Source: Granulosicoccus sp045106195 (GTDB lineage Bacteria > Pseudomonadota > Gammaproteobacteria > Granulosicoccales > Granulosicoccaceae). From it: a stretch of 64,000 nucleotides of DNA. The position numbers and the translations under genes were made by a program. This document shows, one piece after another, positions 35,270 through 44,240 of the stretch. Each line of letters opens with the position of its first letter. The first letter of the stretch is position 1. Where the stretch lies: contig JBGCEH010000009.1 of NCBI GenBank assembly GCA_045106195.1, positions 62,001 through 126,000 of the forward strand, in the 5' to 3' direction. The notes beneath the pieces are model-generated. The model had not been told where the DNA came from. It saw only the letters and a list, made by a program, of their open reading frames with translations, and did not search any database.

Positions 35270-35514
35270 ACTTTCTCCTGTAGGTTCACATGCCTTGAGG
35301 CGGCCTGATCGGAACACAATAAACTAATTGAAGATTTCATTAAACCTTTTGAATAAAAATTCAGGTAGATAGCAACGTCACCGAAATCTCAACCATCTCG
35401 TCGTATCCGCCTAAATAACAGTTGTCGGTAACGTAAAACTGATTCAGGATACACAGAAAAAACTGAACCCTGTATCGTACTCGTCATAGAAAGCCAATCG
35501 CTAATGAGCTGTAT

Positions 35515-38500
35515 ATGGAAAAGAGCATATTTACATTCATCTGGAAGCATTCCAAGAGAGACCAGATCATACTATTACTGGTGACGCTGCTGACTTTCCC
35601 GATTTTGTATGTCTCTCTGGAACTTCCCAAGCGAATCATCAATGACGCTATCAGTGGTTCTAGCGAAAGTGTACAAATCCTTGGGATTACACTGACTCAG
35701 GTTCAGTTTCTATTGCTGCTGTGCACCGGCTTTCTGTTAGCCGTACTGGTTAACGGTTTGTTAAAGATGCGGCTTAATACTATGAAAGGTGTGCTGGCCG
35801 AACGATTGTTACGACGATTTCGTTATCAGCTTCTGACAAGAATACTGCGTTTTCCAAAACCCTATTTCCGAAACACAAGCCAGGGTGAACTGGTGTCAAT
35901 GGTAACCTCAGAGGCTGAGCCTTTGGGTGGAATCATGGGTGACATGTTGTCACAGCCGATACTTCAGGCTGGTCAGATGATTACGATTCTGATTTTCCTT
36001 TTCGCTCAAAGTGTCTGGTTTGGCTTGGCCGCCATTGCATTGATACCATTGCAAGCCTGGATTATTCCCATCTTGCAGAGAAAGATAAATCTGCTGAACA
36101 AGGAACGAATTCAGGAAGTGCGAAGGCTTGCTGCCGACATCGGGGAGACGGCTGCTGGCGTTAGCGATATCCGCACCAACGGAGGATTGAGATACAGAAT
36201 GTCCCTGTTCTCCAGTCGACTGGGAAATTTGTACGACATTCGCTTTGAAATTTATCAGAAAAAATTCTTCATGAAATTTCTGAACAACTTCATTAATCAG
36301 TTAACTCCTTTTTTCTTCTACTCGGTAGGCGGCTATCTGGCCATCATGGGCCACATTACTGTCGGAGCGCTGGTGGCTGCACTGGCTGCGTTCAAAGACA
36401 TGTCATCGCCCTGGAAAGAGCTACTCACTTTCTACAACACAACACAGGACGTCGCTCTTCGCTGGGAAGTTGTCACCGAACGGTTTGCTACGAGCGCCCT
36501 GGTTGACGATAGCCTGTTCGAAGGCTCTCCTGATGGACCAGTCAACTTGAAAGGCGCTATCGAAATTCTCGATGTAACCGTCCGTGATGAAGATGGTCAA
36601 ATCATATTGGAGGATATCAGCCTGACAATACCTCAAGGTGCGCGTGTTGCCATCAAGACTGATAACGAGAATGCCGGTCTGGCCTTTGCTGATTTACTGA
36701 CGCGTGAGGTTCTACCACAACGAGGCAGTGTCAGAGTCGCCGGACGCGAACTGAACTCCGTTCATCAGGAGACCCTCTCCAATTGTATCGGATACGCGCA
36801 TTCCAACCCGCATATTCTGCAGGGCACACTGGGCGAGAATGTTCTGATGCCCTTTAAGACGCGGCCTGTTGATGAGAAGAACATTGATCCGGATATCAGC
36901 GGATTTCAACACAAAGCAGCGCAATCAGGAAACAGCACAGATGTGCTTGATGCCGACTGGATCAACCCCGCCATAGCCGGTCTACAATCATCAGAGGATA
37001 TTCGCGATTGGTGGTTTGAGCTGGTTCAGGCAATGGGAATAGATGATTTCATGGTGCGACGCGCATTGCGCTCGCGTATTGATCAGCATGGACATCAACA
37101 GTTGACTGACGCTATCGTCCGGTTGCGGCCCGAGATCGCACAACGACTTGTCGACGAGGGTCTTGACGAGATTGTCCATCGTTTTCATCCAGACAAATTC
37201 AACCCGGTATCACCTTTGGGCAGCAACCTGCTCTATGCATTGCCCACACGCATGTTGACACAAGAGTCTCTCGCTCAGGAAGCCAACTTTGTTGCTATGT
37301 TGCGCGAGCAAGGTATTGCCGATGAACTTATGCAGATGTCCGTCGATCTGATAGAGAATATGACCGCGACCTTTGGAAGTGATGGCACAGATCACCCATT
37401 GTTTCGGCGCCTGAATATGGAAGAAGAACTGTATCAACGACTGAGCGCGATCATCATCAACCGTCGCAACTCGGGGGACGACGCTTTACCTGCAGAGGAT
37501 TACGCATTGATATTGACGGTGCCATTTGCGTTCTCGTCTGAACAGATGGGACCGGCATTCAGTGATCAGTTCAAGGAACGCATTTTGCAGATACGTAAGG
37601 CACGTGCTGCTCAAATGATACAGGGACTGAACGGATTATTCGAAACACTCAATCCGGATAAGTATATCCCAGCGATGACTGTACTTGGCAATGCCCTGTT
37701 CGGTCGAATTTTCAGTGTAGCAGGCGCACGTGAAAAAATGATTGAAGATATTATTGTCGATGTTTTCAGTAAACATAATCTACGTCGTCTGGCTGCAGAA
37801 TCCATTTACGATCTGGTGACCTCATCTGGTGGCGAGAACATACCTGCTGTGTTCAGAGAGCGTATAGCTTTCAGTCGCGCTGGAATCAAGAAACCGGATA
37901 TTCTGATTCTCGCTAATTCGCTTGCCAGCCATGATAGCGAAGCACGTGATCAAATGAGAGAGCGCATTAGCCGTCTGATGCCTGATACAACCAAGATATT
38001 TATTGAAAAAAATATTATAAACCCTGAGAAATACGATTTATTTATAGAAATTGTAAACGGGCGAATAGACGGCGGCGCAGAGCAGGACGCCGTGGAGGAT
38101 ACCGATGCTCGACAGGATCTCAACCGCAAGATTGCGGAAATAGCGAAAACCGAATTGTTCAGTGTACTCGATCGCAAACAGCAACGACTACTCGCATTTG
38201 GCTCACAGTGGTACAAGGCTAAACCCGGACAGACCATTTTTTCGGTTAACGAAGAAGCCGATGCTGCTTATCTGTGCATCAAAGGTTCGGCTGGACTACT
38301 ATGGCAAACAGATGAGGGGCATAAAAGATTGATATCCGACATTTTACCTGGACGCTTGATCGGTGACTTGTCCATCATATTGAAAACACCACGAACGTTG
38401 GATCTTGTCGCTAAGGATGAATGCCTGTTTTTACGCATAGGGGCATCCGAGCTCATGGCTGTAATTGAAAACGATGGCATGATAGCGTCCAGCCTGTTGC

Positions 38501-38607
38501 GATCCGTGGCCGGACATTTGACAAGCTCAATAGAAAAGACGCGTAGCATGCGAGCTTACTCAACAGAACGAGGTGTGGATTTTTCTGAATTTGATACAGA
38601 TCGCTGA
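35515..38607 (+). CDS. ABC-exporter-like protein with degenerate ATPase and C-terminal cyclic-nucleotide-binding domain
   Basis: A 1030-residue protein. Residues 1-330 form a type IV exporter membrane domain (six hydrophobic helices, FPKPYFRNTSQGELVSM coupling segment). Residues 345-875 follow the outline of an ABC ATPase but lack its chemistry. The Walker A position reads IKTDNENAG (about 381-389) without GKS/T. The signature position reads FRERIAFSRAGI (about 778). The Walker B position reads DILILANSLAS (about 793) without Asp-Glu. Between the Q-loop-like stretch and the signature lie about 335 residues, far more than normal. Residues 880-1017 form a cNMP-binding fold (LPGRLIGDLSIILKTPRTLDLV). 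Probably it does not hydrolyse ATP; role unknown. Confidence 0.85.
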   Translation: MEKSIFTFIWKHSKRDQIILLLVTLLTFPILYVSLELPKRIINDAISGSSESVQILGITLTQVQFLLLLCTGFLLAVLVNGLLKMRLNTMKGVLAERLLRRFRYQLLTRILRFPKPYFRNTSQGELVSMVTSEAEPLGGIMGDMLSQPILQAGQMITILIFLFAQSVWFGLAAIALIPLQAWIIPILQRKINLLNKERIQEVRRLAADIGETAAGVSDIRTNGGLRYRMSLFSSRLGNLYDIRFEIYQKKFFMKFLNNFINQLTPFFFYSVGGYLAIMGHITVGALVAALAAFKDMSSPWKELLTFYNTTQDVALRWEVVTERFATSALVDDSLFEGSPDGPVNLKGAIEILDVTVRDEDGQIILEDISLTIPQGARVAIKTDNENAGLAFADLLTREVLPQRGSVRVAGRELNSVHQETLSNCIGYAHSNPHILQGTLGENVLMPFKTRPVDEKNIDPDISGFQHKAAQSGNSTDVLDADWINPAIAGLQSSEDIRDWWFELVQAMGIDDFMVRRALRSRIDQHGHQQLTDAIVRLRPEIAQRLVDEGLDEIVHRFHPDKFNPVSPLGSNLLYALPTRMLTQESLAQEANFVAMLREQGIADELMQMSVDLIENMTATFGSDGTDHPLFRRLNMEEELYQRLSAIIINRRNSGDDALPAEDYALILTVPFAFSSEQMGPAFSDQFKERILQIRKARAAQMIQGLNGLFETLNPDKYIPAMTVLGNALFGRIFSVAGAREKMIEDIIVDVFSKHNLRRLAAESIYDLVTSSGGENIPAVFRERIAFSRAGIKKPDILILANSLASHDSEARDQMRERISRLMPDTTKIFIEKNIINPEKYDLFIEIVNGRIDGGAEQDAVEDTDARQDLNRKIAEIAKTELFSVLDRKQQRLLAFGSQWYKAKPGQTIFSVNEEADAAYLCIKGSAGLLWQTDEGHKRLISDILPGRLIGDLSIILKTPRTLDLVAKDECLFLRIGASELMAVIENDGMIASSLLRSVAGHLTSSIEKTRSMRAYSTERGVDFSEFDTDR

Positions 38608-39064
38608 TAACGACTGTATTTGCGCACTGTGCAAAAATCGGGTGATACAGTTTGCACCTGTAACGGTCAGCGCGCTGATTGTTGCAGCAGCCTAGTACGT
38701 TGTGGGAAGCAATGAATTCGCTATCATATCAATGGATGCGAACGAGAGAACAGGATAGAGATTGAAAGGGCCCCTGCTGATTGACCTTTGCAGTTTCATT
38801 CAGACTGTAAAGAGCAGCGATGGCTTTGGCGCTCGCCTAAGGCCGTGCAGTGGCGATTGATCAGGTGCCATAGTGTGATGACGTAGACTGCTGAGTTCTG
38901 CTTCCTGAGCTTTTTGTGCTGTGATGTGGCCATTCTATGCAACTATGGTTCACATCTGGCCTGCTTGGGTGCTACCTTTACATCTACAGCGCAGACTGTA
39001 TCAGAGAATCACGGTATGACTCATACCTACCATCACTTGTTGACGTACATAAAGTTTTTTTATT
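38608..39064. other. Non-coding gap before the cytochrome gene
   Basis: No family-bearing open frame was found on either strand. A 45-codon frame on the minus strand (around 38812-38950) has no recognisable motif. The last 70 bases before 39065 are AT-rich and probably hold the promoter of the cytochrome gene, but no Shine-Dalgarno is visible. Confidence 0.4.
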
Positions 39065-42000
39065 ATGCCAAAATGTAAAACTATAGTTATAAAAGTATTT
39101 TCATCGCTGGCACTGCTGCTGTCGGCCCATACCGTCAATGCCCAGCAGTTGCCCGCCGCAGATGATGGTTTTGAGCCGATGGCTTTCGTAAACTTCGAAT
39201 CCCCTCACGTTCATCCGTTAGATCTCACCCCTAGTAAAAATACCTTGTTGGCTGTGAACACAGCGGCGGCTACCTTAATGGTGTTTGATGTATCCGGCGG
39301 CAGTGCGGTACTGACTAATTCGATTCCGGTGGGGCTTGAACCTGTCACTGTACGCGCCCGGTCAGAATCAGAAGCGTGGGTCGTTAATCATGTTTCAGAT
39401 ACGGTAAGCATTGTTAACTTAAACACCGGTATTGTGGTGAACACACTGCAAACAGCAGATGAACCGGCTGATGTTATTTTTGCCGGCAGCCCTGAACGAG
39501 CTTTTATCAGTGCTTCACAAGACAACTTGCTACAGGTTTTTAATGTAGACAACCCTAATGAAGATCCTACTGATATCACCATTCTAGGTGAAGACCCGCG
39601 GGCGTTGGCAAAAAGCCCTGATGGTAACTCTGTTTATCTAGCTATTTTTGAGTCAGGTAATGGCACCACACTAATGCCTGGTGGTAAACGCATTGATGAT
39701 CGTATACGCGATGCGGCAGGTGCATCGCAAGGACCTTATGGCGGTGAGACACCACCGCCTAATGATGGTAATCGATTTAATCCGCCAATGAGTTCCAGCA
39801 ATGCGTCGCCACCACCGGTCGGTGTAATTGTTCGTAAGGACAATAACGGCAATTGGTTTGATGATAATAACGGTAACTGGACAGAGCTTGTCACCGGCAA
39901 CTTATCGTTTTTATCTGATCGAGTAGAAGGATGGGATCTACCCGATAGAGATGTTGCGATTATAGATGCCAACTCATTTTCAGTACGCTACCAAACGCGC
40001 TTAATGAATATGGTGATGGCACTTGATGTTAACCCAGCTTCAGGTGCAGTGACTGTGGTAGGAACAGAATCGACCAATGAAGTGCGCTTTGAACCTAATT
40101 TAAAAAGTCGTTTTGTACGTGTGCACATGGGGTCGTTTGGTGCCAATGGCGGTAACGCTTCAATCAATGATCTCAACCCGCACTTAAACTATAACCAAAC
40201 CAGCGTGGCGCAATCAGTGCGCGACCAATCTGTGGGTGATCCACGAGCCATTGCATGGAACAGCACCGGTACACAAGCGTACATTGCAGGAATGGGGTCC
40301 AATAATATTGTGGCGGTAAGCCCTTCAGGTGCAAGGCTTGGTCGCATAGAAGTAGGGCAAGGCCCCACTGGTATTGCATTAGACGATGCCCGTAGCCGTG
40401 GTTATGTATTGAACCGGTTTGGTGGTTCTGTTTCTGTAATTTCGCTTAGAAATAACTCTGAAATTAACCGCACCTCATTTTTTGATCCTACACCAAGTAG
40501 CATTAAAAATGGTCGTAGACATTTGTACGATACCCACGCAACGTCAGGTCTCGGGCAAGCGTCTTGTGCTTCATGCCACGTTGATGCACGTACAGATAGA
40601 TTGTCGTGGGATCTAGGCAACCCGGCAGGCTCAATGACCTCACGCAGAGGTTTTGAGTTTCACCCAATGAAAGGGCCACTTAAAACTCAATCACTTCAAG
40701 ATATCATTGGCGCACCTGGGTTACACCACCGCGGTGACCGAGAGACCATTTTTGATTTCGCTATCACTTATGAAAACTTGCAAGGTCTAAGCGAGCCGCT
40801 AGATGAATTTTCAATGAGTGAGCTAGAAGCTTACCTTGATACCATTCACTTTGGGCCTAACCCCAATCGTAATATAGATAACACCTTATCTACTCTTGTA
40901 CCACTACCCGGTGCGAACGGTACAATACGTGGTTTTGGTAATGCGCAGGACGGCTTACGATCATTTCAATCAGGCATCAATACCTCTTCAACCTGCGGCA
41001 ACTGCCACCTAGGACCACGCAGCCGTGGTGATATAGGAAATGTCAGTCGAAGCTTTATAGTCGATCAACCCCTGCTAGCGGAAACCTTCAGTGGATTTTA
41101 TGATCGCATAGGTTTGTTTTGGAACAGCACCGATGGCTCAACTGCGGGTTTTGGATTCAGACCAGACGGCTCACAGAGCTCAGAGTTCCAACACCGCACA
41201 CGTAACTTTGATTTAAACACCGAAAGTGGAACGCATGTTTTTGCGTATCAGTTATCTATTGAAGGGCCGCTGCCGCAGATTAGTGGATTTTCCAGAGACT
41301 CACACGCAGGTGTAGGGCAGCAAGTCACGCTCAGATCAAGCCCAAGCTCTGCAAGCCGCAACCGATTAACGACACTGATTAACATCGCTAACTCAGGAAA
41401 CGTAGGCATGGCTGCCCATGGTTTATATAACGGTGAACATCGCGGTTTTGCATATATTGGTAATAACGAATTTCAATCTGATCGCCTCAATCAAGTGGTA
41501 AGTCGCGATGAACTTGAATCGGGCATAAGTGAAAGCATAACTTTTATCTTAGTGCCACGCGGTGTAGAGTATCGACTCGGCTTAGATGAAGATCTCGATG
41601 GCCGCCTAAGCGGTGATGAACGTAACAATGGCACAGCGCCCGATGACCCTTTGCCCAGCTGGCAATTTTGTGCCAATGATGGATCACAGTGCGACGTGTC
41701 TGGTCGTACCGCTGTGCGTTACGGCAACGGTGAGAATCAAGCCTATGGCGTGATTGATTCCAACGTAAACTGCGGTACTAATTTGATTGGTGATCCAAAA
41801 CTTGATAGCACTGCACGGTGCGAGATATCTTCCTATTCGCCACCAAGTAACCCGAATCCAAATCCACAACCAGAGCCAACGCCTGAGCCAGTGGCAGACT
41901 TCGAATTCTCATCCAGCGGCTCATCCATCGAAGATGCATGGCAAGTATTTCGATTCGACGTTAATGCCGGCGAACTGATCGAAAGCGTCGTGACATGGGA

Positions 42001-42553
42001 TGATCCATCCGCTTATGTCAGAATCTACTTGCGTGATGAAAATAATATACAAATCACCAGAGATACGAATGGTGACTTGCCGGCAATGGTATCGACTACG
42101 GCACAAACCAGCGGGACCTGGTCAATCGGTGTGGGTATAAAAAGCGGCTCTGCCAGCTACACGGTGCGGGTGAATACAAGCTCCGACGTCATGCCACCAG
42201 AGCCGACGCCAGAGCCAGTGGCAGACTTCGAATTCTCATCCAGCGGCTCAACTACCGAAGATGCATGGCAGGTATTTCGATTCGACGTTAATGCCGGCGA
42301 ACTGATCGAAAGCGTCGTGACATGGGACGATCCATCCGCTTATGTCAGAATCTACTTGCGTGATGAAAACAATATACAAGTCGCTAGGGATACGAAAGGC
42401 GGCTTGCCGGCGATGGTATCGACTACGGCGCAAACCAGCGGCAGGTGGTCAATCGGTGTCGGTATAAAAAGCGGCTCTGCCAATTATAATGTGCTGGTGA
42501 ATACAAGCTCCGACGTCATATCACCAGATCCTAACCCCAATCCAGGTGGCTAG
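39065..42553 (+). CDS. Secreted beta-propeller / di-heme cytochrome c protein with tandem C-terminal domains
   Basis: A 1162-residue exported protein. A Sec signal spans residues 1-27 (cut near VNAQQ). YncE-like propeller blades follow (VGLEPVTVRA, TADEPADVIF, LGEDPRALAKSPDG, VGDPRAIAWN, VGQGPTGIALD). A di-heme module has CASCH at about 501-505 and CGNCH at about 644-648, as in MauG/cytochrome c peroxidase-like proteins. An EF-hand-like loop DEDLDGRLSGDE is near 841. A Pro-rich linker precedes two nearly identical 109-residue beta-sandwich units resembling PPC domains, from about 936. Codon choice is more AT-rich (many TTA and TTT codons) than in flanking genes, which suggests horizontal origin. 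The electron donor or substrate is unknown. Confidence 0.85.
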   Translation: MPKCKTIVIKVFSSLALLLSAHTVNAQQLPAADDGFEPMAFVNFESPHVHPLDLTPSKNTLLAVNTAAATLMVFDVSGGSAVLTNSIPVGLEPVTVRARSESEAWVVNHVSDTVSIVNLNTGIVVNTLQTADEPADVIFAGSPERAFISASQDNLLQVFNVDNPNEDPTDITILGEDPRALAKSPDGNSVYLAIFESGNGTTLMPGGKRIDDRIRDAAGASQGPYGGETPPPNDGNRFNPPMSSSNASPPPVGVIVRKDNNGNWFDDNNGNWTELVTGNLSFLSDRVEGWDLPDRDVAIIDANSFSVRYQTRLMNMVMALDVNPASGAVTVVGTESTNEVRFEPNLKSRFVRVHMGSFGANGGNASINDLNPHLNYNQTSVAQSVRDQSVGDPRAIAWNSTGTQAYIAGMGSNNIVAVSPSGARLGRIEVGQGPTGIALDDARSRGYVLNRFGGSVSVISLRNNSEINRTSFFDPTPSSIKNGRRHLYDTHATSGLGQASCASCHVDARTDRLSWDLGNPAGSMTSRRGFEFHPMKGPLKTQSLQDIIGAPGLHHRGDRETIFDFAITYENLQGLSEPLDEFSMSELEAYLDTIHFGPNPNRNIDNTLSTLVPLPGANGTIRGFGNAQDGLRSFQSGINTSSTCGNCHLGPRSRGDIGNVSRSFIVDQPLLAETFSGFYDRIGLFWNSTDGSTAGFGFRPDGSQSSEFQHRTRNFDLNTESGTHVFAYQLSIEGPLPQISGFSRDSHAGVGQQVTLRSSPSSASRNRLTTLINIANSGNVGMAAHGLYNGEHRGFAYIGNNEFQSDRLNQVVSRDELESGISESITFILVPRGVEYRLGLDEDLDGRLSGDERNNGTAPDDPLPSWQFCANDGSQCDVSGRTAVRYGNGENQAYGVIDSNVNCGTNLIGDPKLDSTARCEISSYSPPSNPNPNPQPEPTPEPVADFEFSSSGSSIEDAWQVFRFDVNAGELIESVVTWDDPSAYVRIYLRDENNIQITRDTNGDLPAMVSTTAQTSGTWSIGVGIKSGSASYTVRVNTSSDVMPPEPTPEPVADFEFSSSGSTTEDAWQVFRFDVNAGELIESVVTWDDPSAYVRIYLRDENNIQVARDTKGGLPAMVSTTAQTSGRWSIGVGIKSGSANYNVLVNTSSDVISPDPNPNPGG
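41871..42524 (+). repeat. Two tandem 327-bp repeats inside the cytochrome gene
   Basis: Units 41871-42197 and 42198-42524 are in register (109 codons each) and nearly identical through most of their length, e.g. both contain GTGGCAGACTTCGAATTCTC at the same offset. They encode the duplicated C-terminal domain plus its EPTPEP linker. The high DNA identity indicates a recent duplication. Confidence 0.85.
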
Positions 42554-43577
42554 CATCATTTCTCTGTAGTGTTGCCAGCTGATAACTAAAACTAAGTCCC
42601 AGACAGCTAATTGTTGACGATAGCAGCAACTTTCCGACCTTCACGATTATTTTGTTCGTGTGACCGGATTCTCTAGCAATGGTTTGCCCATCCCCTCCCA
42701 TTGAAAATCCATACCGGAAAAGACCCACCACACTTCTCGTTCATTCGACCGATTGATTAAAAACAATGCAGGAGCGCCAGGAGCTTTTCCGGGCATGGAT
42801 ATTTGCACTACCTTGCAGGTGGACTAGCTGATTAGTAGTGAGGCTGGTATTTTCTAGCTGCTCAATGTCAGCATCCAGACCCTCTTGCGTTCTATTTGAT
42901 AGCGATAAAATTCAGTCACTCGAATCATCGACTTTTTGTTTGTGCGATGCACTTGATTCAGTAGCGCCCAGGATAATCGCGTGAGCGTTGGCTCCCTCAA
43001 AACCAATAAACCCAGATGCCCACCCGCTTGAAAAAAGCACTAGAAATCATTGCGTTTGATAAGATCGTGCAAGGTTGTTGTCGCAATTAGACAACGACAC
43101 CATTTGATCCTCAGGGATTCTCTGACATCCGACGACGGTGGGCATTGCGAGAAATTTTGTATGATGAAAGCTTAACACATACCTGAAAAAGGTGAAACTG
43201 ACAATGTAATAGCAGACGAATCAAACGTACTTGTTCCAGGTATGTACCAGTAAACAGCCTCTTGACACGGAGAATCACTGCATCACGCTTTTCGCTCTAC
43301 ACGTACAGGCACTGAGGCGGTACCTATTCTACAAGTGTAGACTCTGTGCACTTCTAGGTTCAACAATTTCGCTATTACCCCCTCTACAGAGGTTTACCGC
43401 ATGCCATTCGATGAAACTTTTTCTCTCCGTTCTGGTTTTTTTACACAACGGTGTTCATCTTACCGTCGATCACCACGGCTTTGTCAGTTGAATCCTCTCT
43501 GACTAAAAGATTACCGCTAGTGCAGAAAACATGAAATTCCTTTTACGGCAAGATTGTGACAAACCAACATTAATTTC
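42554..43577. other. Largely non-coding kilobase with a polyketide synthase remnant
   Basis: This stretch holds no intact gene. The minus strand at 42647-43035 encodes decayed synthase segments (separate entry). An 86-codon plus-strand frame at 43231-43491 shows no family signal. A short plus-strand run reading PFDPQGFSDIRRRWALREIL near 43100 looks protein-like but is not assigned. Confidence 0.5.
42647..43035 (-). pseudogene. Type I polyketide/fatty-acid synthase remnant (KS end to AT start)
   Basis: Reading the minus strand, 43035-42912 gives SSGWASGFIGFEGANAHAII, the ketosynthase C-terminal motif (NSFGFGGxNAHxIL), then a stop. The following segment includes SNRTQEGLDADIEQLEN, like the KS-AT linker of animal-FAS-like synthases (SGRTxEGxxxLLxxLE). 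After a frame change, 42742-42647 gives REVWWVFSGMDFQWEGMGKP, the start of an acyltransferase domain (VxWVFSGMGxQWxGMG), then a stop. The domains occur in correct order and spacing but with stops and a frameshift, so it is a fragment. Nothing else of the synthase is visible nearby. Confidence 0.6.
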
Positions 43578-44240
43578 CTAGTCTTTAACACAGTTGTATT
43601 TGATCTTCTTGCAATGCATCGCTCCACCAGTAACATGGGCCAATGCGGCCACTAAAGGTTCACGTTCTTCTGAATCGAGAAAGCTGTCTATTCCCCGCTC
43701 AGTATCGAGTTGGGCGAGCATCTCGTTAGTATCAATGATTTCAAGCCTAACATCTGAAGGGACAACTAAGCCACGCTGGTTGAAGAAACGCGTAGGATGT
43801 TTGGAAAGTTGCGATATATCGTCTGGACTGGTATCAGACTGCTCTACAGTATGTATCAGACTTAAAACCTCTGAAATACTCACTTCAGATATGATTCTGT
43901 CGGATAACTCAGCTGACTGGCTCTGATTTTTTTTCGGACACTTAATGGTTATTTTTCCGCAATAAGCAGCAACTGGCCTCGTCACATGAATAGTTACTGA
44001 ATCTTCCAGCTCCTCTGCCTCTTTCCTGAATTGAAGAAAACGTCCAGGCGTATGAAGTATCGCCCGTAGCTCTTCGCGATGCACGATGCTGATCGCTGCG
44101 TCCATCGGAATGCAGATTCCATGATTCCGGAAAAATGTTCTTGGCTTCGCAAAGAGTTGCAATGCAGAACGCTCATCCTCCTCAATGCTGGAAACGATAT
44201 TAGTTAACTCCAGTAGACTGACATCTGTAAGAAAGCGCAT
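43578..44240 (-). CDS. Two-unit protein with NHLP-like domains and C-x6-C tails
   Basis: An intact 220-residue protein with GGAG 8 nt before its ATG. It consists of two homologous units of about 105 residues. Unit 1 has VSLLELTNIVSSIEED, LFAKPRTFFRNHGICIPMDA and HVTRPVAAYCGKITIKC. Unit 2 has VSISEVLSLIHTVEQ, LSKHPTRFFNQRGLVVPSDV and HVTGGAMHCKKIKYNC. Each unit ends in HVTxxxAxxC-x-KI-x3-C, two Cys separated by six residues. The central pattern (LxxxPxxFFxxxGlxvPxD) resembles nitrile-hydratase-like leader peptide domains of RiPP precursors; this is inference. No RiPP-modifying enzyme is visible nearby. Alternatively it is an unrelated metal- or disulfide-binding duplicated protein. Confidence 0.6.
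   Translation of the reverse strand: MRFLTDVSLLELTNIVSSIEEDERSALQLFAKPRTFFRNHGICIPMDAAISIVHREELRAILHTPGRFLQFRKEAEELEDSVTIHVTRPVAAYCGKITIKCPKKNQSQSAELSDRIISEVSISEVLSLIHTVEQSDTSPDDISQLSKHPTRFFNQRGLVVPSDVRLEIIDTNEMLAQLDTERGIDSFLDSEEREPLVAALAHVTGGAMHCKKIKYNCVKD

Noticed and set aside
38800..38950. 45-codon minus-strand frame before the cytochrome gene
   Set aside because: Short, with no motif or ribosome site; it is listed as part of a non-coding gap.
43231..43491. 86-codon plus-strand frame
   Set aside because: Composition is unlike neighbouring proteins, there is no Shine-Dalgarno and no family signal; it lies in decayed DNA.
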